A stretch of DNA of 64,000 bases from Pseudogulbenkiania subflava DSM 22618 (lineage in GTDB: Bacteria; Pseudomonadota; Gammaproteobacteria; Burkholderiales; Chromobacteriaceae). The DNA is taken from assembly GCF_900177275.1 (NCBI RefSeq), contig NZ_FXAG01000001.1, forward strand, positions 62,001 through 126,000, given 5' to 3'. The position numbers and the translations under genes were made by a program. Every line of letters begins with the position of its first letter. The first letter of the stretch is position 1. Below, in pieces: positions 43,427 through 50,797 of this stretch. The notes below the pieces were generated by a model that was not told the DNA's origin, made no database searches, and worked only from the letters and a program-made list of their open reading frames with translations.

Positions 43427-44239
43427 TCAGGCCGCGCCGTCGGCCGACCACACCACCGGGAACCAGTCCTCGCGCAGGCGCTCCCCGTCTTGCTGGTTGA
43501 TGCCGGGGAACGGCGGCGAGGTGCGGCCGGGGCGCGCGACGTAGCGCACGTCGTCGCCGAGGAAGCGCGCCGAGAAGGCGCGGCGGCGGTTGCCGCCCGG
43601 GTTGCCGGCGGCACCGTGCACGGTGTGGAAGTCGAACAGCACCGCGTCGCCCGGCTCCAGCTCCGGCGCCAGCAGGGTGTAGCTGCCGTCCTCGACGTCG
43701 GGCATTTCCATGAAGTCGTCGGCGCCGGCGAAGAAGTTCTCGTTGGTGGCCCAGCGCTTGGGGCGCACCAGCTTGGGCCAGCGGTGCGAGCCCAGCACCA
43801 CGCGCAGCGTGTTGTCGCGCGTCACCGGGTCGAGCGGAATCCAGTAGCTGGCGGTCTGCAGGCCGCTGACGCAGTAATAGGGGATGTCCTGGTGCCAGGG
43901 CGTGGGCTTGGCGGTGCCGGGCTCCTTGACCAGGATGTGCTCGTGGAAGATCTGCACCCGCTGCGCGCCCATCAGCCGCCCCGCCAGCGCGGCCGCCGGC
44001 GAATGGCGGATGAAGCGCGCAAACGGTTCAATGCGCTGCCAGTTGCAGTAATCCTCGAAGAAACGCCCGGTTTCGCCCGGCCGCACGTTCTCGATGGCGT
44101 ACGGGCCAGGTGCGGCCAGCACCTGCTCGAAACCGTCGCGCAACGGTTCGACCCAGTCGCGGAACACCCCGCGCAGCACGATCGCGCCGTCGCGCTGGAA
44201 GGCCTCGATCTGATCCTGTCCTACTGTCGTCGCCTGCAT
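43427..44239 (-). CDS. Phytanoyl-CoA dioxygenase (PhyH) family oxygenase
   Basis: 270 residues, ATG at 44239 with an AAGGAG site. 2-oxoglutarate/Fe(II) enzyme: the facial triad is H-x-D in PWHQDIPYY (about residues 116-118) and a distal histidine in DFHTVHGAAGN, with the 2-oxoglutarate arginine in RRRAFSARFLG. Bacterial PhyH proteins hydroxylate varied small molecules, and the substrate cannot be read from sequence. It is divergent from a LysR regulator that probably controls it. Confidence 0.85.
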   Translation of the reverse strand: MQATTVGQDQIEAFQRDGAIVLRGVFRDWVEPLRDGFEQVLAAPGPYAIENVRPGETGRFFEDYCNWQRIEPFARFIRHSPAAALAGRLMGAQRVQIFHEHILVKEPGTAKPTPWHQDIPYYCVSGLQTASYWIPLDPVTRDNTLRVVLGSHRWPKLVRPKRWATNENFFAGADDFMEMPDVEDGSYTLLAPELEPGDAVLFDFHTVHGAAGNPGGNRRRAFSARFLGDDVRYVARPGRTSPPFPGINQQDGERLREDWFPVVWSADGAA

Positions 44240-44279
44240 CGGCTTCTCCTTGGGTGGTGGTGGGTAAGACGGCTTGTGG

Positions 44280-44345
44280 CGACAGTATCGCGGGGCGCTT
44301 ATGATAATAAAAATATATATTTCCTATTTTTCATTATTGAAAAAC
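44280..44345. promoter_or_regulatory. Divergent A+T-rich control region, phyH/lysR
   Basis: The stretch ATGATAATAAAAATATATAT and the following TTTCCTATTTTTCATTATTG is strikingly A+T-rich and roughly symmetrical (CAATAATGA against TTATTATCAT). A divergent LysR gene with such a spacer usually has its operator here. Exact boxes are not assigned. Confidence 0.5.
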
Positions 44346-45233
44346 ATGATCGATTTCTCGTTGCGCCAGCTCGAATACTTCGTCGCCACCGCCGAGCACG
44401 GCGGCGTCAGTGCCGCAGCGCGAGCGCGCCACGTGTCGCAGCCCTCGGTGTCGCTCGCCATCGCCCAGCTCGAGGCCGCGCTCGGCACCGCCCTGTTCCG
44501 CCGTCAGGCCAGCCGCGGCGTTGAGCTGACGCCGGCCGGGCTGCGCGTGCTGGGCCAGGCGCGCGACATCCTGGCGCTGGCGGCGGGCCTCGGCAGCGGC
44601 GAGGAGCCGGGCGAACTACGCGGTCAACTGTCGCTGATCTGTTTCCAGGATCTGGGGCCCTATTTCGCCCCGCGCCTGCTGGCGGGGTTTCGTGCACGCC
44701 ACCCGCAGGTCGCGGTGACGCTGCTGGAAGGCGACCTGGCGACGGTGCAGCGCGCGCTGCGCGCCGGCAAGGCCGAGCTGGCGCTGACCTACGAACTCGC
44801 CACCGACGCGCAGATGGCATGCCGCACGCTGGCGGAACTGGCGCCCTACGCGCTGCTGCCGGGCGACCATCCGCTGGCGGCGCAGCCCGCCGTGTCGCTG
44901 GACGAGCTGGCCGCGCAGCCGCTGGTGCTGGAGGACATTCCGCACACCCGCGACTACCTGCTGTCACTGTTCTGGAATCTGGGGCTGACGCCGCACATCG
45001 CGCAGACGGTGCAGAGCTTCGAAATGCAGCGCGGCCTGGTCGCGCACGGCGCCGGCGTGGCGCTGTCGTGCACGCGCCCGGCCGGCGACCTGAGCTACGA
45101 CGGCACGCCCATCGCCTGCCGCCCGCTGCGCGACGATCCGCCACCGCAGCGCGTGGTGCTGGCGCGCTCGGCGACAGCGCACCCCTCTCCGGTGGTCGAC
45201 GCCTTCCTGCACTGGGCCGTCACCCGGGAATGA
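44346..45233 (+). CDS. LysR-family transcriptional regulator
   Basis: 295 residues from the ATG at 44346; an upstream in-frame start at 44274 would run through the A+T-rich control region. Winged helix: FSLRQLEYFVATAEHGGVSA with RHVSQPSVSLAIAQLE as recognition helix. The effector domain (about 90-290) includes LRGQLSLICFQDLGPYFAP. It likely regulates the divergent phyH gene and possibly the downstream metallo-hydrolase, 92 bases away. Confidence 0.92.
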   Translation: MIDFSLRQLEYFVATAEHGGVSAAARARHVSQPSVSLAIAQLEAALGTALFRRQASRGVELTPAGLRVLGQARDILALAAGLGSGEEPGELRGQLSLICFQDLGPYFAPRLLAGFRARHPQVAVTLLEGDLATVQRALRAGKAELALTYELATDAQMACRTLAELAPYALLPGDHPLAAQPAVSLDELAAQPLVLEDIPHTRDYLLSLFWNLGLTPHIAQTVQSFEMQRGLVAHGAGVALSCTRPAGDLSYDGTPIACRPLRDDPPPQRVVLARSATAHPSPVVDAFLHWAVTRE

Positions 45234-45325
45234 CGATCCGTCCGTACCGGTGGCTCGCCGCGCTGGCACCGCATGACTGCCGCTTGATGCTAAAGTGCTA
45301 CTTCATTGTCATTACGGAGCCTGTC

Positions 45326-46324
45326 ATGTCCCTGACGTCGCCTCGCCTCGCCCGCCACCTGCTGTCCTGCCTGGCGCTCGCCGCCGCCCTGCTGCCGCTG
45401 GCGCCGGGCCTTGCCCACGCCGCGCCGCCACAACAACTGAAGACCCAGGTGCCGGGCTACTACCGCATGGCGCTGGGCGAGTTCCAGGTGACCGCGCTCT
45501 ACGACGGCTACGTCGACCTCGACCAGAAGCTGCTGAAGAATGCCCGCGCCAGGGACGTGCAGAGCCTGCTGGCGCGCATGTTCATCGACACCACGCGCGG
45601 CGTGCAGACTGCGGTCAACGGCTACCTGGTGCACACCGGCACGCGCCTGGTGCTGGTCGATACCGGTTCGGCCCGCTGCTTCGGCCCGACCCTGGGCAAC
45701 CTGATCAACAACCTGCGCGCCGCCGGCTACGAACCGGCCGACGTCGACGCCGTGCTGCTGACCCACCTGCACCCGGACCATGCCTGCGGCCTGGTCACGG
45801 CCGAGGGCAAGGCGGCGTTCCCCAACGCCGACGTCTACGTGGCACGGGCCGAGGCGCGCTACTGGCTCGACGAGGCCAGCGCGGCCAAGGCGCCGCAGGA
45901 CAGCCAGCCCTTCTTCAAGATGGCGCGCGAGTCGGTCGCACCCTACCTGGCCGCCAACCGGCTCAAGACTTACGGCAAAGGCGAGACGCTGCTGCCGGGC
46001 GTCACCACCGTGCCGACACCGGGCCACACGCCGGGACACAGCGGCTACCTGTTCAGCTCCAAGGGACAGAGCCTGCTGCTGTGGGGCGACATCGTGCACA
46101 GCTACGCGACGCAGTTCGCCCGGCCCGACATCGCGATCGAGTTCGACGTCGATAGCCAGCAGGCGGTGGCAACGCGCAAGAAGCTGCTCGCCGACGCCGC
46201 GCGCGACAAGTTGTGGGTGGGCGGCGCCCACCTGCCGTTCCCGGGGCTGGGGCACGTGCGCGCCGAGCGCAGCCGCTACGCCTGGGTGCCGGTCGAGTAC
46301 GGCCCGCTGCGCAGCGACCGCTGA
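45326..46324 (+). CDS. Periplasmic metallo-beta-lactamase-fold hydrolase
   Basis: 332 residues from the ATG at 45326 (GGAG site). Signal peptide of about 35 residues ending LAHAAP. Metal ligands: HLHPDH near residue 148, a histidine in TPGHTPGHSGY, aspartate in WGDIVHS and a final histidine in GGAHLPFPGLG. This layout resembles the lactonase-like (AiiA/AttM) branch rather than true beta-lactamases. Substrate unknown. The LysR regulator upstream and phyH suggest a small catabolic or detoxifying unit, which is inference. Confidence 0.85.
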   Translation: MSLTSPRLARHLLSCLALAAALLPLAPGLAHAAPPQQLKTQVPGYYRMALGEFQVTALYDGYVDLDQKLLKNARARDVQSLLARMFIDTTRGVQTAVNGYLVHTGTRLVLVDTGSARCFGPTLGNLINNLRAAGYEPADVDAVLLTHLHPDHACGLVTAEGKAAFPNADVYVARAEARYWLDEASAAKAPQDSQPFFKMARESVAPYLAANRLKTYGKGETLLPGVTTVPTPGHTPGHSGYLFSSKGQSLLLWGDIVHSYATQFARPDIAIEFDVDSQQAVATRKKLLADAARDKLWVGGAHLPFPGLGHVRAERSRYAWVPVEYGPLRSDR

Positions 46325-46344
46325 TCTCCATGTTGTCTCCCCCG

Positions 46345-46372
46345 AACCCGGCCCTCATGGACCGGGTTTTTT
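46345..46372 (+). terminator. Terminator after the metallo-hydrolase gene
   Basis: AACCCGG, nine-base loop, ACCGGGTT then TTTT, 21 bases after the stop codon. A single uptake-like word follows at 46430-46441. Confidence 0.85.
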
Positions 46373-46524
46373 CATTGCGGCGCGAGTCGCCGCGAGGACC
46401 GGGTGCCGCGCCGGGTCCCGCTCCGTCGGGGTTGGCCGAAGTCCCCCATGCTGCCGATAGTATGGAGAGAGGGCCTCTGGTACCCTTGCAGGCAGTCCAA
46501 GAATAAAACCCTGACGGCAACCCC

Positions 46525-47121
46525 ATGAGCACCAACGACACCCTGATCTACCTGGCCTCGGCCAGTCCGCGCCGGCGCGAGCTGCTACAGCAGCTGGGCG
46601 TGCGCACCGAACGCATCCACGCCGATATCGACGAGGCGGCCCTGCCCGGCGAAAACGCCGTAGCCTATACCGAGCGCCTGGCACGCGACAAGGCCGCCGC
46701 CGGCTGGCACCTGGTGGAAAGCTGCGGCCTGCCGTCGCGCCCGCTGCTGGCCGCCGACACCACGGTGGTGCTGGACGGCGAGATCTTCGGCAAGCCGGCC
46801 GACGCCGCCGACGCGCGCCGCATGCTCGAGGCCTTTTCTGGCCGCAGCCACCAGGTGGTGACCTCGGTGGCGGTACGCGAGGGCGAGCGCACCCTGCTCA
46901 AGACCTCGGTCACTGACGTCGCCTTCCGCCCGCTCACCGCACTCGACATCGCGCGCTACATCGACACCGGCGAGCCGTTCGACAAGGCCGGCGCCTACGG
47001 CATCCAGGGCCGCGCCGCGGTGTTCATCGAGCGCATCGAGGGCAGCTACACCGGCGTGGTCGGGCTGCCGGTGTTCGAGACCGCCGCGCTGTTGTCCGAA
47101 TTCGGCCTGGTCTTCCCCTAA
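46525..47121 (+). CDS. Maf-family nucleoside triphosphate pyrophosphatase
   Basis: 198 residues. Conserved LASASPRRRELLQQLG (residues 10-25), AADTTVVLDGEIFGKP with the catalytic aspartate (about residues 75-90), and the TGEPFDKAGAYGIQGRA and SYTGVVGLP motifs. The motif set fits the dTTP/UTP-hydrolysing YhdE branch. It precedes rng by 10 bases, the same arrangement as yhdE-rng in E. coli, so they are probably cotranscribed. Confidence 0.93.
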   Translation: MSTNDTLIYLASASPRRRELLQQLGVRTERIHADIDEAALPGENAVAYTERLARDKAAAGWHLVESCGLPSRPLLAADTTVVLDGEIFGKPADAADARRMLEAFSGRSHQVVTSVAVREGERTLLKTSVTDVAFRPLTALDIARYIDTGEPFDKAGAYGIQGRAAVFIERIEGSYTGVVGLPVFETAALLSEFGLVFP

Positions 47122-47131
47122 GGAGCGTCGC

Positions 47132-48628
47132 ATGCTGCATCAATCCATTCCGCTGCCACGCGACCTGCCGCGCCCCAACGAGCAGATCCTGGTCAACATT
47201 ACGCCGCAGGAAACCCGCGTCGCGGTGCTGGAAGACGCCATCGTGCAGGAATTGCACGTGGAACGCGCCGCCAGCCGCGGCATCGTCGGCAATATCTATC
47301 TCGGCCAGGTCAAGCGCGTGCTGCCCGGCATGCAGAGCGCCTTCATCGAGATCGGCCTGGAGCGTGCCGCCTTCCTGCACATCGCCGACGTGCTGGAGCA
47401 GCGTCAGCACCCGTCCGAGCCGCAGCGCATCGAGAAGATGCTGTTCGAGGGCCAGACCGTGCTGGTCCAGGTAATCAAGGACCCGATCGGCACCAAGGGC
47501 GCGCGCCTGTCGACACAGATTTCGCTGGCCGGGCGTTTCCTGGTGCACCTGCCGCAGGAAGAGCACATCGGCATCTCGCAGAAGATCGAGAACGAGGAGG
47601 ACCGCCTCAGCCTCAAGGCGCGGCTGGAGCGGCTGCTGCCCGACGGCACGCCCAAGGGCTACATCATCCGCACCAGCGCCGAGACCGCCAGCGACGAGGA
47701 ACTGGCCGCCGACATCGGCTACCTCGGCAAGCTGTGGACCGACATCCGCCAGCGCTCGCTCACCGAACCGCCGCAGAGCCTGCTCTACGAAGACCTGCCG
47801 CTGGCGGTGCGCGTGTTGCGCGACATGGTGAGCGAATCGACCGAGCACGTCATCGTCGACTCCACCGAGAACTACAGCCGCATGGTGGAGTTCGCCGAGC
47901 AGTACGTCACCACCGCGGTGGACAAGATCGCGCGCTACAGCGGCGAGCGCCCGCTGTTCGAGCTGCACGGCATCGAGGCCGAGATCGACCGCGCCCTGGC
48001 GCGCCGCGTCAACCTGAAGTTCGGCGGCTACCTGATCATCGACCAGACCGAGGCGATGACCACCATCGACGTCAACACCGGCGGCTTCGTCGGCAACCGC
48101 AACTTCGACGAGACCATCTTCAAGACCAACCTCGAGGCCACCCACGCCATCGCGCGCCAATTGCGCCTGCGCAACCTGGGCGGCATCATCATCGTCGACT
48201 TCATCGACATGGATAACGAGGAGCACCGCAGCCAGGTGCTCAACGAGCTGGCCAAGGCGATGGCGCGCGACCGCACCCGGGTGACGCTGAACGGCTTCAC
48301 CAGCCTGGGTCTGGTCGAGATCACCCGCAAGCGCACGCGCGAGAGCCTGGCGCACGTGCTGTGCGAACCGTGCCCGACCTGCCAGGGGCGCGGCGAGATC
48401 AAGACCGCGCAGACGGTGTGCTACGAGATCCAGCGCGAGATCGTGCGCGAGGCGCGCCAGTTCGACGCCAAGGGCTTCCGCATCCTGGCCTCGCAGCCGG
48501 TGATCGACATGTTCCTCGACGAGGAATCGCAGAGCCTGGCGATGCTGGTGGACTTCATCGGCAAGCCGATCTCGCTGTCGGTGGAAACCACTTATCCGCA
48601 GGAGCAGTTCGACGTGGTGCTGCTGTGA
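47132..48628 (+). CDS. rng: Ribonuclease G
   Basis: 498 residues. S1-type RNA-binding domain (about 50-140, IVGNIYLGQVKRVLPGMQSA), DNase-I-like catalytic domain with the metal aspartates in DVNTGGFVG (about 313) and IVDFIDM (about 356), and a zinc-link CEPCPTC near residue 411. It lacks the long C-terminal tail of RNase E. It processes the 16S rRNA 5' end. The N-terminus is about 16 residues longer than in many homologues; an internal start is possible. A Correia-like element starts at its stop codon. Confidence 0.95.
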   Translation: MLHQSIPLPRDLPRPNEQILVNITPQETRVAVLEDAIVQELHVERAASRGIVGNIYLGQVKRVLPGMQSAFIEIGLERAAFLHIADVLEQRQHPSEPQRIEKMLFEGQTVLVQVIKDPIGTKGARLSTQISLAGRFLVHLPQEEHIGISQKIENEEDRLSLKARLERLLPDGTPKGYIIRTSAETASDEELAADIGYLGKLWTDIRQRSLTEPPQSLLYEDLPLAVRVLRDMVSESTEHVIVDSTENYSRMVEFAEQYVTTAVDKIARYSGERPLFELHGIEAEIDRALARRVNLKFGGYLIIDQTEAMTTIDVNTGGFVGNRNFDETIFKTNLEATHAIARQLRLRNLGGIIIVDFIDMDNEEHRSQVLNELAKAMARDRTRVTLNGFTSLGLVEITRKRTRESLAHVLCEPCPTCQGRGEIKTAQTVCYEIQREIVREARQFDAKGFRILASQPVIDMFLDEESQSLAMLVDFIGKPISLSVETTYPQEQFDVVLL

Positions 48629-48787
48629 TTCCAAATGCGCCTTGGAAACGATAACTTTGTTGGCAGCGTTGCTGCGGACTGCATGCGAATCTTAAGATTC
48701 GCTCAGCGAGCCCTTGCTGTACTCGCTGTACTGTCTGCGGCCCCGCTCACTTGCCTTCGCGTTCTCGTTCCCAATGCTTTTTGGAAT
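48628..48787 (+). mobile_element. Correia-like element with ATTCCAAA ends (short copy)
   Basis: 160 bases with 8-base inverted ends ATTCCAAA/TTTTGGAAT. The left end begins at the last base of the rng stop codon. Core TTGCTGTACTCGCTGTACTG then TCTGCGGCCCCGCTCACTTG (48714-48752) matches the copy at 20142-20359. It occupies most of the 188-base rng-cysE gap. Confidence 0.88.
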
Positions 48788-48816
48788 GCCGCCGCAAACA
48801 CTGTAACGAGACAAGC

Positions 48817-49599
48817 ATGAGCAAAAACTACGACGACCCGATCTGGCTTGCCGTCTTCAAGGAGGCCGAAGCCGCGGCGCAGGCCGAGCCTCTGCTGGCG
48901 AGCTTCCTGCACATGACGGTGCTGCGCCACGACACGCTGGAAGACGTGCTGGCGTTCCACCTGTCGAGCAAGCTCTCGAGCCCGGTGATGGACGCGCGCG
49001 CCCTGATGGAGCTGTTCCGCGAGGCGCTCGAGGCCGACCCCGGCATCGGCCAGAAGATGCGCGCCGACATCGTGGCCTGCTACGACCGCGACCCGGCCTG
49101 CGAGGGCTATTCCACCCCGCTGTTGTACTTCAAGGGCTTTCACGCCATCCAGAGCCAGCGCGTGACGCACTGGCTCTGGCAGCAGGGACGACAGACGCTG
49201 GCGCTGTTCCTGCAGAACCGCATCTCCGAGGTGACCGGCGCCGACATCCACCCGGCGGCGCGCATCGGCCAGGGCGTGATGCTGGACCACGGCACCGGCG
49301 TGGTGGTGGGCGAAACCGCGGTGATCGGCGACAACGTCTCGATCCTGCACGGCGTGACGCTGGGCGGCTCCGGCAAGGAGCGCGGCGACCGCCACCCCAA
49401 GATCGGCGACGGCGTGCTGATCGGCACCGGCGCGGCGATCCTCGGCAACATCCACGTCGGCGAGTGCGCCAAGGTCGGCGCCGGCAGCGTGGTGCTGGAC
49501 GACGTGCCGCCGCACAGCACCGTGGCCGGGGTGCCGGCCAAGGTGGTGGGCTCGCCCGGGCCGGGCACGCCGGGGCTGGACATGGACCAGCGGGTGTAA
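48817..49599 (+). CDS. cysE: Serine O-acetyltransferase
   Basis: 260 residues from the ATG at 48817. First step of cysteine synthesis, acetylating serine with acetyl-CoA. The N-terminal helical domain (about 10-135) precedes a left-handed hexapeptide beta-helix: DIHPAARIGQGVMLDHGTGV and VVVGETAVIGDNVSILHGVT, then GDGVLIGTGAAILGN. The catalytic His/Asp (DHGTG, FHAIQ) are present. The C-terminal tail does not end in the usual Ile, so interaction with cysteine synthase is uncertain. Confidence 0.95.
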   Translation: MSKNYDDPIWLAVFKEAEAAAQAEPLLASFLHMTVLRHDTLEDVLAFHLSSKLSSPVMDARALMELFREALEADPGIGQKMRADIVACYDRDPACEGYSTPLLYFKGFHAIQSQRVTHWLWQQGRQTLALFLQNRISEVTGADIHPAARIGQGVMLDHGTGVVVGETAVIGDNVSILHGVTLGGSGKERGDRHPKIGDGVLIGTGAAILGNIHVGECAKVGAGSVVLDDVPPHSTVAGVPAKVVGSPGPGTPGLDMDQRV

Positions 49600-49604
49600 T
49601 CGTC

Positions 49605-49787
49605 AGGCGGCGGCGCCTTCTGGGCGCCGGCGGCGCTCTGAGCGAGCGAATCCATCGCTGGGCAAATAGCAGATTGGCAGGGATTCGCTCGGCGATGTGG
49701 AGTCCTCATGGACCTCATGTCCACTCCGGTGCCTGTGCTCCGGCGGCACTCACGCTGCCTTGGCTCGCTCGACTACTGAAGTAGGCT
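49605..49787 (+). repeat. Dispersed repeat, family B copy 3
   Basis: Starts six bases after the cysE stop. Contains GGCGCCTTCTGGGCGCC (a small hairpin), an internal stem module (about 49640-49695), GTCCTCATGGACCTCATGTC, CACTCCGGTGCCTGTGCTCC and a closing CTTGGCTCGCTCGACTACTG. Matches the copies at 11560-11790 and 20693-20805. Confidence 0.8.
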
Positions 49788-49805
49788 TTACCACAGGGAC
49801 ATCGC

Positions 49806-50648
49806 ATGAACGTCCAGCAAGTCGATTACCGCGCCGCCGACGCCGCCGAACGCTTCACCCGCTCGCTGCACGAGACCGGTTTCGCCGTGCTCAGCCATCA
49901 CCCGATCCCGGAGGCGCGGGTGACGGAGCTGTACCGGCGCTGGCTGGCCTTTTTCGACGGCGACGCCAAGCACGCCTACGCCTTCTCGCCCGAGACGCAG
50001 GATGGCTGGTTCTCGACGGCGGTGTCCGAGACCGCCAAGGGCCATACCCAGAAGGACCTCAAGGAGTACTACCACGTCTACCCCTGGGGACGCATTCCGC
50101 CCGAGCTGCGCGACGACACCCTGCGCTACTACGCCGTGGCCAGCGCGCTGGCGGCGGAGCTCTTGGGCTGGGTGGAGCGCCACACCCCACCCGACATCGC
50201 CGCGCACTACAGCCAGCCGCTGTCGACAATGATCGCGAACAGCCGCGGCACGCTGCTGCGCGTGCTGCGCTATCCGCCGCTGACCGGCAACGAGCCGGCT
50301 GGCGCCCTGCGCGCCGCCGCACACGGCGACATCAACCTGTTGACCATCCTGCCCGCCGCCAATGCGCCGGGGCTACAGGTGCAAGGACGCGACGGCCACT
50401 GGCAGGACGTGCCATGCGATTTCGGCACGCTGGTGATCAACACCGGCGACATGCTCCAGGAGGCCTCGCGCGGTTATTTTCCGTCCACGCTGCACCGCGT
50501 GATCAACCCGACAGGCCCCGCCGCGCGTCAAAACCGCGTCTCGCTGCCCTTGTTCCTGCACCCGCGCGACGAAGTGGTGCTGTCGGAGCGCTACAGCGCC
50601 GGCAGCTATCTGGCCGAGCGGCTGCGCGAACTGGGGGTGAAGGGCTAG
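49806..50648 (+). CDS. 2OG-Fe(II) oxygenase, isopenicillin-N-synthase-like
   Basis: 280 residues. N-terminal DIOX_N-type region (GFAVLSHHPIPEARVTELYR), then the oxygenase core with H-x-D in AHGDINLLTIL (about residues 176-178), distal histidine in STLHRVINP and arginine in QNRVSLPLFLHP. The family includes flavonoid- and gibberellin-oxidase-like enzymes and bacterial members of unknown substrate. A pair of uptake-like words follows the stop. Confidence 0.87.
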   Translation: MNVQQVDYRAADAAERFTRSLHETGFAVLSHHPIPEARVTELYRRWLAFFDGDAKHAYAFSPETQDGWFSTAVSETAKGHTQKDLKEYYHVYPWGRIPPELRDDTLRYYAVASALAAELLGWVERHTPPDIAAHYSQPLSTMIANSRGTLLRVLRYPPLTGNEPAGALRAAAHGDINLLTILPAANAPGLQVQGRDGHWQDVPCDFGTLVINTGDMLQEASRGYFPSTLHRVINPTGPAARQNRVSLPLFLHPRDEVVLSERYSAGSYLAERLRELGVKG

Positions 50649-50665
50649 GGCGTCACGATGCCCCA

Positions 50666-50696
50666 AGGTTGGCCGAAGCCGGGCTTCGGCCAACCT
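50666..50696. terminator. Inverted pair of uptake-like words (hairpin)
   Basis: AGGTTGGCCGAAG (50666-50678) and CTTCGGCCAACCT (50684-50696) form a 13-base-pair stem with a five-base loop and are followed by TTCTTG on the plus strand. It lies 18 bases after the oxygenase stop and probably ends its transcript. Confidence 0.75.
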
Positions 50697-50764
50697 TTCT
50701 TGTCCGCAACCGCCACCGTGGCGAGGCGTTTCGATCCGTCCGTACGGGCGGCGGCGCGCTGGGG

Positions 50765-50770
50765 TAAAAT
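50765..50770 (+). promoter_or_regulatory. Probable -10 element for uvrD
   Basis: TAAAAT in the context GGGGTAAAATCGGCG, 28 bases before the uvrD ATG; the same context precedes purE. No clear -35 and no LexA-type box was recognised. Confidence 0.4.
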
Positions 50771-50797
50771 CGGCGTTTTAGATGATTGCCGCCCCCC

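Noticed and set aside
46430-46441. Single GGTTGGCCGAAG word considered as part of a terminator hairpin
   Set aside because: No inverted partner within 60 bases; the terminator for the preceding gene is at 46345-46372. It is counted only as an uptake-like word.
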